64,000 nucleotides of DNA from Bordetella genomosp. 11 (GTDB lineage Bacteria > Pseudomonadota > Gammaproteobacteria > Burkholderiales > Burkholderiaceae_B): contig NZ_NEVS01000004.1 in assembly GCF_002261215.1 (NCBI RefSeq), forward strand, positions 2,728,001 through 2,792,000. The letters run 5' to 3'. Made by a program: the position numbers and the translations under genes. Every line of letters begins with the position of its first letter. Within the stretch, counting starts at the first letter, position 1. The notes beneath the pieces are model-generated. The model worked only from the letters and a program-made list of their open reading frames with translations. It did no database searches and had not been told where the DNA came from. This document shows, in pieces, positions 53,102 to 61,888 of this stretch.

Positions 53102-53481
53102 ACAAGAACTGTTTTCATACTAGCTGCTGAACGCCCCCACCTTTGGACGCGCTTACCGGCGGCCCGGCTGCTGCCAAGGCGTGGCGCCGGCGCGGGCCAG
53201 CACCGTAGACCCCGTTTGCGGGGCCGGGTTCCCTCGGGAAGGCCTACACCCGCCCTGACGGCGGGGCGCCGGACGCGCCGGCAAGGCGGGTTGCCCGCCG
53301 CGACCCCGCGCGGGTATGCCGCGGGTCGCCATCGAGAGTCGATCGGGAAAGGGGGACGCGGGCGGCCGCGGGGGCGTTGAAGCCGCGTGTAAACCGCCGC
53401 GGCGCAAGCACGGCCGCGGCGCGGCAGCCCGCCCGCCGGCCATGCCCCGAGGGCATCGCCGCCGTTTACAGCTTCGTCTTC
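53102..53481. other. GC-rich intergenic region, no gene
   Basis: About 380 bases between the ftr promoter and phaR, very GC-rich. Short frames occur but none has a ribosome binding site or family likeness. Small hairpins are present, such as CCCCG/CGGGG near 53208-53222 and separated TGTAAAC/GTTTACA halves at about 53388 and 53463. No clear terminator. Confidence 0.5.
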
Positions 53482-54045
53482 CTATTTGCCGCGATTGCCG
53501 GGGGTGGCGCCGGGAAAGGGGAAGGTGGAAAACATCGACCGGGTCTGGTCCTGCATCTTGTCCTGCATCTGCACGAACAGGTTCTTGCTCTGCTCGATGT
53601 AGCTGTTCATCATGTTCTGCATCATGGGGGCCTGGCCGTTCATGAACTGGGTCCAGGCCTCCGGACCGAACTGGCTGCCATACAGGCCTTTGGACTGCTC
53701 AGCCATGCGTTCCTGGATCTCCATGAAGGCCTGGATATTCTTTTCCAGGTAGGAACCCATGATGCCTTGCATGGCATGCCCGTAGAAGCGGATGATCTGC
53801 GCCAGCATGTTGGAAGAGAACATCGGCACGCCGCCGCCCTCTTCTTCCAGAATGATCTGCAGCAGGATACTGCGCGTCAGGTCATCGCCGCTCTTGGCAT
53901 CCACGACCTGGAAGGACTCGTTGGCCAGCACCAGTTGCTTGACATCCGCCAGGGTGATGTACGTGCTGGTCTGCGTATCGTACAAACGGCGGTTCGGGTA
54001 CTTCTTGATCAGGCGCGTACTGGCGCCTGCTTGGGCTTGCGTCAT
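53482..54045 (-). CDS. phaR: Polyhydroxyalkanoate synthesis regulator PhaR
   Basis: The 187-residue protein has the conserved N-terminal DNA/PHA-binding domain RLIKKYPNRRLYDTQTSTYITLADVKQLV and the accumulation-regulator region (about 70-120). The C-terminal half is Met/Gln-rich and helical. PhaR binds PHB granules and DNA, repressing phasin and itself until polymer accumulates. It lies 151 bases downstream of phaB on the same strand. Confidence 0.92.
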   Translation of the reverse strand: MTQAQAGASTRLIKKYPNRRLYDTQTSTYITLADVKQLVLANESFQVVDAKSGDDLTRSILLQIILEEEGGGVPMFSSNMLAQIIRFYGHAMQGIMGSYLEKNIQAFMEIQERMAEQSKGLYGSQFGPEAWTQFMNGQAPMMQNMMNSYIEQSKNLFVQMQDKMQDQTRSMFSTFPFPGATPGNRGK

Positions 54046-54176
54046 GGTTGTCCCCTGCTCGGGTCGATCGTGTTGTACTTATGGATGTGATACCGGTTGA
54101 TACGGCCACCCGCGGCGCCTGAGCGATGGCCATATCTTAGTCCTGCTTGCTACTGGAAAGCGCCGGATCCGCCCGG

Positions 54177-54196
54177 ACCCGGCGCGGGCGCCGGGT
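54177..54196 (-). terminator. Hairpin at the phaB 3' end
   Basis: ACCCGGCGC at 54177-54185 pairs with GCGCCGGGT at 54188-54196, ending one base before the phaB stop codon. The minimal loop means the real stem is about 8 bp. No T-run follows on the - strand, so it may reduce read-through into phaR rather than terminate fully. Confidence 0.4.
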
Positions 54197-54934
54197 TCAA
54201 TGCATATGCAAGCCGCCGTTCAACGAGAAGTCCGCGCCCGTGGCAAAGCCCGATTGGTCGGATGCGAGCCATGAGACCATGGACGCGATTTCCTCGGGCG
54301 TGCCCAGGCGCCGCACCGGAATGGTCGCGACGATTTTCTCCAGCACGTCCGGCCGGATGGCACGCACCATGTCCGTGCCGATATAGCCCGGCGATACCGT
54401 GTTTACCGTGACGCCCTTGCTCGCCACTTCCTGGGCCAAAGCCATGGTGAATCCATGGATGCCGGCCTTGGCGGTGGAATAGTTGGTCTGGCCGAATTGG
54501 CCTTTCTGTCCGTTGACCGAGCTGATGTTGATGATCCGACCCCATTGACGGTCGACCATGTGGTCCAGCACCTGCTTGGTCACATTGAACACGCCGTTCA
54601 AATTGGTGTCGATCACGGCGCGCCAATCGTCCAGGGACATCTTGCGGAACAAGCCGTCGCGCGTAATGCCGGCGTTGTTCACCAGCACATCCACCGTGCC
54701 GTAGTCGGCACGCACTTTCTCGAATGCCTGTACGGTGGAATCCCAATCGGCGACGTTACCGACCGAGGCGTAAAACGTATAGCCCTGCGCCGCCTGTTCG
54801 TCCAGCCATTGCTGGTAATTGCGGCTGGGTCCGCAACCCGCGACCACGCGGAACCCGTCCTTGGCGAGACGCTGGCAGATACAAGTTCCTATGCCGCCCA
54901 TGCCGCCCGTCACATATGCCAGTTTTCCGCTCAT
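54197..54934 (-). CDS. phaB: Acetoacetyl-CoA reductase PhaB
   Basis: The 245-residue SDR enzyme has GGMGGIG at 10-16 for NADPH and the catalytic Ser139, Tyr152 and Lys156 (YSTAK). It reduces acetoacetyl-CoA to (R)-3-hydroxybutyryl-CoA for PHB synthesis. ATG 54934 has AGGAG upstream; the frame extends upstream into phaC but no family sequence is found there. It lies 56 bases after phaC. Confidence 0.92.
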   Translation of the reverse strand: MSGKLAYVTGGMGGIGTCICQRLAKDGFRVVAGCGPSRNYQQWLDEQAAQGYTFYASVGNVADWDSTVQAFEKVRADYGTVDVLVNNAGITRDGLFRKMSLDDWRAVIDTNLNGVFNVTKQVLDHMVDRQWGRIINISSVNGQKGQFGQTNYSTAKAGIHGFTMALAQEVASKGVTVNTVSPGYIGTDMVRAIRPDVLEKIVATIPVRRLGTPEEIASMVSWLASDQSGFATGADFSLNGGLHMH

Positions 54935-54990
54935 TGATGTTCTCCTGTGTGCTTGCGCACTCAATGTCCTGCTGTCGGTCCTGCGTGCCA

Positions 54991-56631
54991 CTACATGGCT
55001 CTTACCTTTACATAGCGTCCTGGCGCGGGCTCGATGGGCGCGTACGCTGCGCTGCCCGCCCGCGCCGGCGCCGGGATCAGGCGGCCCGATTGGCCGGCCA
55101 ACCACTCCGTCCAGTCGGGCCACCAGCTGCCCGGATGTTCCTGCGCGCTCGCCAGCCATGCCGCCGGATCGCCGGGCAGCTTGGCCGGCGATCCGCCGGC
55201 CGTTGCGCCGGTGGTCCAGTAGCTGCGCCGTTTCTTCGCCGGCGGGTTGATGACGCCCGCGATATGTCCGGAAGCTCCCAGCACGAATCGCTGCGTGCCG
55301 CGCAACAACTGCGTGGAAGCATAAGCCGATGTCCACGGCACGATGTGATCTTCCCGTGAACCGAAGATATAGGCCGGCATGTCCAGGCTGGTCAGGTCCA
55401 GCGGCACGTCGGCCACGACGCAGCGGCCGGGCACCTTCAGATTGTTCTCGAGATAAGTATTGCGGAAATACCAGGCGAAGAACGGCCCCGGCAGATTGGT
55501 GCTGTCCGCATTCCAGAACAACAGGTCGAAGGCCGGCGGCGTGCGGCCCTTCAGATAGTTGTCCACCACGTAATTCCACACCAGTTCGTTGGGACGCAGG
55601 AAGGAAAACGTGGTGGCCAGCTCGCGGCCGGACATCAGGCCGCCGCCGCCCAGCTGGCGTTCGCGCAGCAAGGCGTGGGTTTCGTCCACGAACACATCGA
55701 GTACACCGGTATCACGGAAATCCAGCAAGGCGGTCAGCAGCGTCAAGGCGGCAACCGGCCTTTCGCCGCGCGCGTGCGCCAGGGCCAGCGCCGACGCCAG
55801 CAGCGTCCCGCCCACGCAGAAACCCAGCGCGTTCACCTGCTCCACGCCGGCAATCTCGCGCGCCACGCGCAAGGCGGGAAGGACGGCGTTCAGCAGGTAA
55901 TCGTCCCACTGTGCCCGATCGACCCCGTCGCCGTCGGCGGATACGGGATTACGCCAGGACATCATGAAAACAGTGAAGCCCGCATCGACCGCGTGACGTA
56001 CGAAGGAATTCGCCGGCTGCAAGTCCAGGATGTAGAACTTGTTGATATTCGGCGGCACGATAACCAGGGGCCGCTCGTGCACCTTGGGCGTCGAGGGCGA
56101 GTACTGGATCAACTGGAACAGCGGGTTCTCGAAAACCACCTGCCCGGGGGTCACGGCAACGTTGACGCCGATTTCGAACTGGCTTTCGTCGGTCTGCGTG
56201 ATGCGGCCCTTGCGCAGGTCGTTCAGCAGATTGGCCATGCCTTCGTTCAGGGCCTTGCCGGCCGAGGCAAAGATGGATTCCTGCGCATCGGGATTGAAGG
56301 CCAGGAAGTTGGACGGCGCCATGGCGTCCAGCCACTGCATGATGGAGAACCGCAGCCGGTCGCGCAGCGGTTCGCTGACGCTGGCAGCGTCCACCATGCG
56401 CTGCATGGCGCGGGCGGACAACAGATAGGCGTGTGCCATGGCCAGATGATGGGGGCTGCGCCGCCAGGCTTCGCCGGCGAACCGCTTATCCGCGGGCGGC
56501 TCCAGGCGCCCGGCGCGGGCATCGTCGGCCAGGCGCTGCCAGTCGCGGGAAAAGTCGGCCTGTATCTGCGCCAGGATATCCGGCGCGACACCCACTGGAA
56601 CGGGCCATGCTGCGGATGGATGGGCAGTCAA
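54991..56631 (-). CDS. phaC: Class I PHA synthase PhaC
   Basis: The 546-residue synthase polymerises (R)-3-hydroxybutyryl-CoA. The lipase-like box GFCVGG has catalytic Cys272, and Asp and His occur in SREDHIVPW and SGHIAGVINPP. The start is TTG at 56631 with AAGG upstream; there is no in-frame ATG before residue 64 and a stop lies just upstream, so TTG is the only reasonable choice. It starts the phaC-phaB run, with phaR following after 151 bases; a separate promoter for phaR is possible. Confidence 0.92.
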   Translation of the reverse strand: MTAHPSAAWPVPVGVAPDILAQIQADFSRDWQRLADDARAGRLEPPADKRFAGEAWRRSPHHLAMAHAYLLSARAMQRMVDAASVSEPLRDRLRFSIMQWLDAMAPSNFLAFNPDAQESIFASAGKALNEGMANLLNDLRKGRITQTDESQFEIGVNVAVTPGQVVFENPLFQLIQYSPSTPKVHERPLVIVPPNINKFYILDLQPANSFVRHAVDAGFTVFMMSWRNPVSADGDGVDRAQWDDYLLNAVLPALRVAREIAGVEQVNALGFCVGGTLLASALALAHARGERPVAALTLLTALLDFRDTGVLDVFVDETHALLRERQLGGGGLMSGRELATTFSFLRPNELVWNYVVDNYLKGRTPPAFDLLFWNADSTNLPGPFFAWYFRNTYLENNLKVPGRCVVADVPLDLTSLDMPAYIFGSREDHIVPWTSAYASTQLLRGTQRFVLGASGHIAGVINPPAKKRRSYWTTGATAGGSPAKLPGDPAAWLASAQEHPGSWWPDWTEWLAGQSGRLIPAPARAGSAAYAPIEPAPGRYVKVRAM

Positions 56632-56756
56632 CTCGACACCTTGTTATGGTCGCTTTTCAAAAAGGATGGTGCATTGCGGTGCATGGAGTGTCAATGCGGG
56701 TATTCGAAGGGGGCGCGCCACCGCGTGCCGGACGACGTGGCCTGCCGGCTGATCGC

Positions 56757-57557
56757 TCATTGCGGTGACAGCCAGGCCAGCATCGCCATCCGCCCCGTGC
56801 GGCCATCGCGGCGATACGAGAAGAAGCGCTCGCGATCCGACGCCGTGCAGAGTCCGCTGCGGTGCACCACGCCAACACCGGCGCGGGCCAGGCGCAGCGC
56901 GGCCAGCGCCGGCAGATCGGCCAGCCACTTGCCGGCCAGGCCCGCACGCGGGACGAACAGCGCGGCCGCGTCCGGCCCGTCGGCGGCGAAGGCGTCCAGC
57001 ACGTCGGCCCCGACCTCGAACGCATCCGGACCGATACCGGGCCCGATCCACGCCCGCCATGCCGAGGCCTCAGGGCACTTGCGCCGCAGGGCCTGCAAGG
57101 TATTTTCGAGGACACCGCCTGCCAGCCCGCGCCAGCCGGCATGCGCCACGCCCAGGACCTGGCCGCCGGCATCGGCAATAAGCACCGGCAGGCAGTCGGC
57201 CACCATGATGGCCAGCGGGCGGTCCGCGGCCGCGGTAACCGCGGCGTCCGCGGCCGGCTCTTCTTCCCGGGGGGCATCGGCATCGACGACCCGGGTGCCA
57301 TGCACTTGCCGCAACCAGAGGGGATCGGCCGGAAGCATGGCGCGCACGCGGCGCCGGTTTTCCGCCACCGCTTCCGGCTGGTCGTCGGCGCGCAGGCCCA
57401 GGTTCAAGGTGTCATGCGGCGCCGTGCCCACGCCACCGGCCCGGGTGGTGCAGAAATAGCGCACACCGGCCCACCTGGGGCCGGTCACCACGGGCAGGAC
57501 GGCCGACTCGGCCCCGAAAGATGCGGATGCGGGAAAGTTCACGGGTAGCCCTCTCAT
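56757..57557 (-). CDS. pgeF: Peptidoglycan-editing / laccase-domain protein PgeF (YfiH)
   Basis: The 266-residue protein belongs to the YfiH laccase-domain family, shown in E. coli to correct peptidoglycan precursors. Metal-binding residues are in HGTRVV, VADCLPV and HAGWRGLAGGV. ATG 57557 overlaps the rluD stop by 4 bases, giving the E. coli-like rluD-pgeF order. The frame is open far upstream inside rluD but that sequence is not homologous. Confidence 0.88.
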   Translation of the reverse strand: MRGLPVNFPASASFGAESAVLPVVTGPRWAGVRYFCTTRAGGVGTAPHDTLNLGLRADDQPEAVAENRRRVRAMLPADPLWLRQVHGTRVVDADAPREEEPAADAAVTAAADRPLAIMVADCLPVLIADAGGQVLGVAHAGWRGLAGGVLENTLQALRRKCPEASAWRAWIGPGIGPDAFEVGADVLDAFAADGPDAAALFVPRAGLAGKWLADLPALAALRLARAGVGVVHRSGLCTASDRERFFSYRRDGRTGRMAMLAWLSPQ

Positions 57558-58513
57558 ATGTCCCAGGCGATGGCCTGGCAGACGGTTGCCATGTCCGCCG
57601 GCACCGGCGCCTCGAACGACAGGGGGCCGCTGCCCGCCGGGTCGTCGAAGCGCAAGGCGCGCGCGTGCAGCATCTGGCGCGTCGCCCCCGCCAGCGCCTT
57701 GCCACCATACAGGGTATCGCCGAGCAAAGGGTGCCCCAGGCTGGCCAGGTGGACGCGGATCTGGTGTGTGCGGCCGGTTTCCAGGCGACACACGACACGG
57801 GAAACCCGCGCGCCTTCGGCCAGGCCGCGGGCTACAGGCGTGTAATGCGTCACGGCATGCTTGGGGGCGATGGGACGGTCCACGCTCATGCGTACCGGCA
57901 CGCGGGCGTCGCGGCCCACCGGCCGGTCCACCGTGCCGGGCCCGGTCACCTGGCCATGCACCAGCGCCACGTATTCGCGCCCCATGGTGCGGGCTTGCAG
58001 CTGGCGCACCAGATGGGTCTGCGCCTGTTCCGTGCGCGCCACGACGAGCAATCCGGAGGTGTCCTTGTCCAGGCGATGGACGATGCCCGCGCGCGCCACG
58101 CCGCGCAGCTCCGGGTAGCGGAACAATAAACCGTTGAGCAGCGTGCCGCGCCAATTTCCGGCGCCGGGATGCGTCACCAGGCCGGCCGGCTTGTCGACGA
58201 CGACCCAGGTCGGGCTGTCGGCGATGACGTGGAAATCCACCGGTTCCGGCTCGAACGCCATTGCATCTGGCGCCGGCTGCTCCCAGACGGCGATGAGATC
58301 GCCGGGGCCGACCGCCTGGCGGACCTTGGCGGGCGCGCCATTCACCTGCACGTAGCCGGCCTCGATCCATCCTTGCAGGCGGCTGCGGGAATGCTCGGGC
58401 AGCAGCCCGGACAACACCTTGTCCAGCCGGTCGGCCTGGACGGTTTCCGGGACCCGCAGCATTTGCGGTTCGTCATCGGAAGGGAGATCCGCGCTGGCGG
58501 CTAACTCGGACAT
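57554..58513 (-). CDS. rluD: 23S rRNA pseudouridine synthase RluD
   Basis: The 319-residue protein has an S4 RNA-binding domain (about 28-75) and the RluA-family catalytic domain with HRLDKDTSG, catalytic Asp149. RluD modifies 23S rRNA helix 69, U1911, U1915 and U1917 in E. coli numbering, and matters for ribosome assembly. It is divergent from bamD, the two starts being 49 bases apart. Confidence 0.9.
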   Translation of the reverse strand: MSELAASADLPSDDEPQMLRVPETVQADRLDKVLSGLLPEHSRSRLQGWIEAGYVQVNGAPAKVRQAVGPGDLIAVWEQPAPDAMAFEPEPVDFHVIADSPTWVVVDKPAGLVTHPGAGNWRGTLLNGLLFRYPELRGVARAGIVHRLDKDTSGLLVVARTEQAQTHLVRQLQARTMGREYVALVHGQVTGPGTVDRPVGRDARVPVRMSVDRPIAPKHAVTHYTPVARGLAEGARVSRVVCRLETGRTHQIRVHLASLGHPLLGDTLYGGKALAGATRQMLHARALRFDDPAGSGPLSFEAPVPADMATVCQAIAWDI

Positions 58514-58525
58514 GGAGACAAATCA

Positions 58526-58531
58526 TATAAT
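58526..58531 (+). promoter_or_regulatory. -10 element of bamD
   Basis: TATAAT at 58526-58531 is a perfect -10 hexamer 32 bases before the bamD start. No good -35 lies 17 bases upstream. Its position decides in favour of ATG 58563 over the earlier in-frame ATG at 58512. Confidence 0.5.
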
Positions 58532-58562
58532 CGACGCAGCCAGCCATGCTAACACCAAGGAA

Positions 58563-59420
58563 ATGACCGTCGTGACTCCCCGCGTTCCCGCCTCCCCGTT
58601 TGCCGCCCTCCGCCTCGGGTCGGTCGCGCGCCTGTGTCTGGCGCTCGCCTTTACCGCCCTCCTGGCAGCGTGCGGCACCAGCGGCGCCAAGTACGACAAA
58701 ACCGCCAACTGGAGCGCGGAACAGCTCTACAACGACGCCAAGCAGGAAATGGATGCCGGCAACTGGAAAGACGCCCGCGAGCGTCTGACGGCCGTCGAAA
58801 GCCGCTATCCCTTCGGTGTCTACGCCCAGCAGGCGCTGATCAACCTGGCCTACGTCAACTGGAAGGACGGCGAAAACGATCAGGCGCTGGCGGCCATCGA
58901 CCGTTTCCAGCAGTTGTATCCGAATCATCCCGGCACCGACTACGTGCTGTACCTGAAGGGGCTGATCAATTTCACGCCGGCCAGCGCCTTCATGACCAAC
59001 ATCACCGGCCAGGATCCCAGCGAACGGGACCCGAAGGGGCTGCGTGCGTCCTATGACGCCTTCAACGAACTGATCAAGCGCTACCCGGACAGCAAGTACG
59101 CCGCCGACGCCCGCCTGCGCGTGGTGTGGTTGGTGAACGCCATCGCGATGAATGAAGTCCACGTCGCACGCTACTACTACGAACGCGGCGCCTACGTGGC
59201 GGCGGCCAACCGCGCCCAGACCGTCATCACGGATTTCCAGGGCGCGCCGGCATCGGAAGAGGCCCTGTACATCCTGTACAAATCCTACGAAAAGCTGAAA
59301 ATGCCGAAGCTGGAAGCCGACGCCCGCCGGGTGCTGAACACCAACTTCCCCAACAGCACATACCCCACCCAGGGCTTCAAAAAGGATAAGAATTGGTGGG
59401 ATCCCTGGGGCTGGATGTAA
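58563..59420 (+). CDS. bamD: Outer membrane assembly lipoprotein BamD
   Basis: The 285-residue lipoprotein has a signal peptide and lipobox LLAAC near residue 37, followed by TPR-like helices: AEQLYNDAKQEMDAGNWKDARERL, GVYAQQALINLAYVNWKDGE and DEFNELIKR-type repeats. BamD is an essential part of the BAM complex that inserts beta-barrel proteins. The start ATG at 58563 fits the -10 at 58526; the AAGGA is close to it. The gene ends before a double hairpin. Confidence 0.93.
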   Translation: MTVVTPRVPASPFAALRLGSVARLCLALAFTALLAACGTSGAKYDKTANWSAEQLYNDAKQEMDAGNWKDARERLTAVESRYPFGVYAQQALINLAYVNWKDGENDQALAAIDRFQQLYPNHPGTDYVLYLKGLINFTPASAFMTNITGQDPSERDPKGLRASYDAFNELIKRYPDSKYAADARLRVVWLVNAIAMNEVHVARYYYERGAYVAAANRAQTVITDFQGAPASEEALYILYKSYEKLKMPKLEADARRVLNTNFPNSTYPTQGFKKDKNWWDPWGWM

Positions 59421-59520
59421 ACCGGCCAGCCCGGTGACGCTACGCGCCACCGCACCGTATCCTGAAACAGTCTGGCCCCATCAGGGACGCAGCGGATCCG
59501 GCTCCGCCGGTCCGCCAGCG

Positions 59521-59563
59521 TCGCCCCCTTGAGGGGGAAGCGCGAAGCGCTTCGGGGGTGGGC
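59521..59563. repeat. GC-rich double hairpin between convergent genes
   Basis: CCCCC at 59524-59528 pairs with GGGGG at 59533-59537 around TTGA, and GAAGCGC at 59537-59543 pairs with GCGCTTC at 59547-59553 around GAA. Just before, CCGGC/GCCGG forms a third small stem. The unit with GGGGGTGGGC after it is of the REP-like type I associate with Bordetella intergenic regions. It lies between the bamD and helicase stops and may serve as terminator. Confidence 0.55.
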
Positions 59564-61726
59564 TTAACCCTGCGCCTTGCGCGACAGAAACGCCAGGGCC
59601 TCGTTCAGCTCGCGCGTACGGGCAAAGGGCGGCAGGCCGCGCCAGAGGCGCTTGCCGTAGCTTTTTTCCACCAGCCGGACATCCCCGACCATCAGCACGC
59701 CCCAGTCGCCCATGGTGCGGATCAGCCGCCCGGCGCCCTGCTTCAGGGCGATGGCCGCTTCGGGCAGCTGGTATTCGGCGAAGGGATTGCCGCCACGCGC
59801 GCGGCACTCCCGCAAACGCGCCTCGATGACAGGATCGTCCGGCGGCGCGAACGGGAGCTTGTCGATCGCCACGAGTGTCAGCACATCGCCTGGCAGGTCG
59901 ATGCCTTCCCAAAAACTGGCACTGCCCACCAGCACCGGATGGGTCAGCGTGCGGAAGCGTTCCAGCAGGTCGCGCCGTGTTCCCTCGCCCTGCCGCAGCA
60001 AGGGCCATTCGACCCCGTCGGCATCGAAGGCGTCGGCCAGCAGGCCCGCGAAGCGGTCCACCGCGCGCAGCGTCGTGCACAGCACGAGCGCACCGCCGGG
60101 GCTGGCGTGCAGCAGGGGCATCAGCGTCGCGACGAAGCGTTCGGCGAAGGCCGGCGCCTGCGGTTCCGGCAGCTCCTTGGGCACGAAAAGCAGTCCCTGC
60201 GAGCCGTAATCGAAGGGGGATTCCCAATGCCCTGTCACGGCATCGTCCAGGCCCAGCTGGCGGGTGAAATGCCCGAAGTCGCCATGCACCGATAGCGTCG
60301 CGGATGTCAGTACCCACGCCTGGCCCGGCTTGCGGTACTTGGAGAAAGCCTGCGCAACGGACAGGGGCGCCGCATGCAGACGCACATGATGCGTGCCGTG
60401 TTCGACCCAGCGCACGGAAGGGCCGGTCCAGTCGGCCAGTGGAGGCACGACCGCCTGGTGGCTGGGGCGCGTGCCGTCAGGCGCCGGCGCGCGTGCCGCA
60501 TCGGGCCGCGCGGCCGCTGTGTTCGGTGCGTCCGGTGCGATGGCCGCCGACACGCCCGCGGCCATCGCGGCCGACCAGGCGGCGATAACCGCGTCGTCGG
60601 TTTCCTCCGGCCCGGGCGCCCCGGCGGCATCCGGCCGCGCGGGCGGCGCCCAGCGCTTGAGCCGCAGCAGGATGTCCGCGCCCTGCCGCGCGGCCGCGGC
60701 AAGGTCCGGATGCTTTTCCGCCACCTGGGTCAGGCCGCGCGTGACCGCGTGTACCGCATCGTTCAGGTTATGCAGCGCTTCATGAAAACCATCGGCGTCC
60801 GGTACGGCCTCGAAGTTGGCCTTGCGGCCGGGCATATGCTCGATCGCACCGCAGGAAAGGCGCAATTCGCGCGCGGCGTGCTCCAGCTTGCGCGACGCTT
60901 CGCCCCAGTTCATCGCTTCGCGGGCATAGGCCAGGCCGGCGGCTTCGGCAGCGCGGCCGAAGTCCAGCAACTGGTGCGTGGACAGGCTGGTACCCAAAAA
61001 GCGCGTGGCGGTGTCCGGCAACTGGTGCGCTTCGTCGAAAATGACCGTGTCGGCTTCCGGCAGGAGGTCGGTAATCCCCTCTTCGCGCAGCACCAGGTCC
61101 GCCATGAACAGCGCGTGATTGATGACCACCACATCGGCCTCCTGCGCTTCCCGGCGGGCCTTCACCACAAAGCAATCGCGGATGCGCGGACATTCCTGGC
61201 CCAGGCAGTTTTCCCGGGTGGAGGTCGCGCGCTGCCAGATATCGGCGTCTTCCGGCACCTGGGCCAGGTCGGCGCGGTCGCCCGTGGTGGTGTGCGCGGC
61301 AAAGCGCTGGATATGCCGCAGCTGGCTGATTTCCGCGCGGGATTTCAGCGCGCGATCGTCGCCGGACAGGCGGTCCAGGTGGTAATGGCAGAGATAATTG
61401 CCCCGTCCCTTCAGCAGCGCGGCCGTCACCGGCACGGCCAGCGCGGCCCGCACGCGCGGCAGATCGCGATTGAAGAGCTGGTCCTGCAGCGTGCGGGTGC
61501 CGGTGGAAATCAGCACCTTGCCGCCGCCCAGGAAGGCCGGCACCAGATAGGCCCAGGTCTTGCCGATGCCGGTGCCCGCCTCGGCGACCAGGGTGGAGCG
61601 GCGTGAAATGGTCTGTTCGATGGCCTGCGCCAGCTCTACCTGGGACTGGCGCAGGCGATAGCCGGGCGACGCCTTCGCAAGCGGGCCGTCTTCGGCGAAA
61701 TACTCGGCAAGCTGCAGATGCAACAT
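59564..61726 (-). CDS. DinG/YoaA-type ATP-dependent DNA helicase
   Basis: The 720-residue XPD-family helicase has Walker A GTGIGKT at 51-57, the DEAH box at 231-234, and cysteines 113, 174, 179 and 185 for an Fe-S cluster as in DinG and XPD. Later motifs include [26 protein letters not shown] and [11 protein letters not shown]. It unwinds 5'-to-3' structures such as R-loops or stalled forks. The length is near YoaA. The stop falls within the double hairpin downstream of bamD. Confidence 0.9.
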   Translation of the reverse strand: MLHLQLAEYFAEDGPLAKASPGYRLRQSQVELAQAIEQTISRRSTLVAEAGTGIGKTWAYLVPAFLGGGKVLISTGTRTLQDQLFNRDLPRVRAALAVPVTAALLKGRGNYLCHYHLDRLSGDDRALKSRAEISQLRHIQRFAAHTTTGDRADLAQVPEDADIWQRATSTRENCLGQECPRIRDCFVVKARREAQEADVVVINHALFMADLVLREEGITDLLPEADTVIFDEAHQLPDTATRFLGTSLSTHQLLDFGRAAEAAGLAYAREAMNWGEASRKLEHAARELRLSCGAIEHMPGRKANFEAVPDADGFHEALHNLNDAVHAVTRGLTQVAEKHPDLAAAARQGADILLRLKRWAPPARPDAAGAPGPEETDDAVIAAWSAAMAAGVSAAIAPDAPNTAAARPDAARAPAPDGTRPSHQAVVPPLADWTGPSVRWVEHGTHHVRLHAAPLSVAQAFSKYRKPGQAWVLTSATLSVHGDFGHFTRQLGLDDAVTGHWESPFDYGSQGLLFVPKELPEPQAPAFAERFVATLMPLLHASPGGALVLCTTLRAVDRFAGLLADAFDADGVEWPLLRQGEGTRRDLLERFRTLTHPVLVGSASFWEGIDLPGDVLTLVAIDKLPFAPPDDPVIEARLRECRARGGNPFAEYQLPEAAIALKQGAGRLIRTMGDWGVLMVGDVRLVEKSYGKRLWRGLPPFARTRELNEALAFLSRKAQG

Positions 61727-61888
61727 GGAAAGACAAGGTGGCGGTACAGGCTGGAATCATACCGTCCGCGGCGGTGCCCGACCCTAATGGGGGACAAAAT
61801 CATCCCGGGCGCATTTTTTCGCGGTCCGCCCTTGTGGCAAAATCCGGCGCTTGTTTTTCGTAGTTTTTCCTTCTTTGTCGCCCAAGAG

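Noticed and set aside
52990-53110. A Fur box upstream of ftrA
   Set aside because: AT-rich sequence exists but no 19-base match to the Fur consensus could be written out, so only the promoter is reported.
53096-53380. A gene between ftrA and phaR
   Set aside because: The frame is Arg/Pro/Gly-rich, typical of non-coding high-GC DNA, and lacks a start signal.
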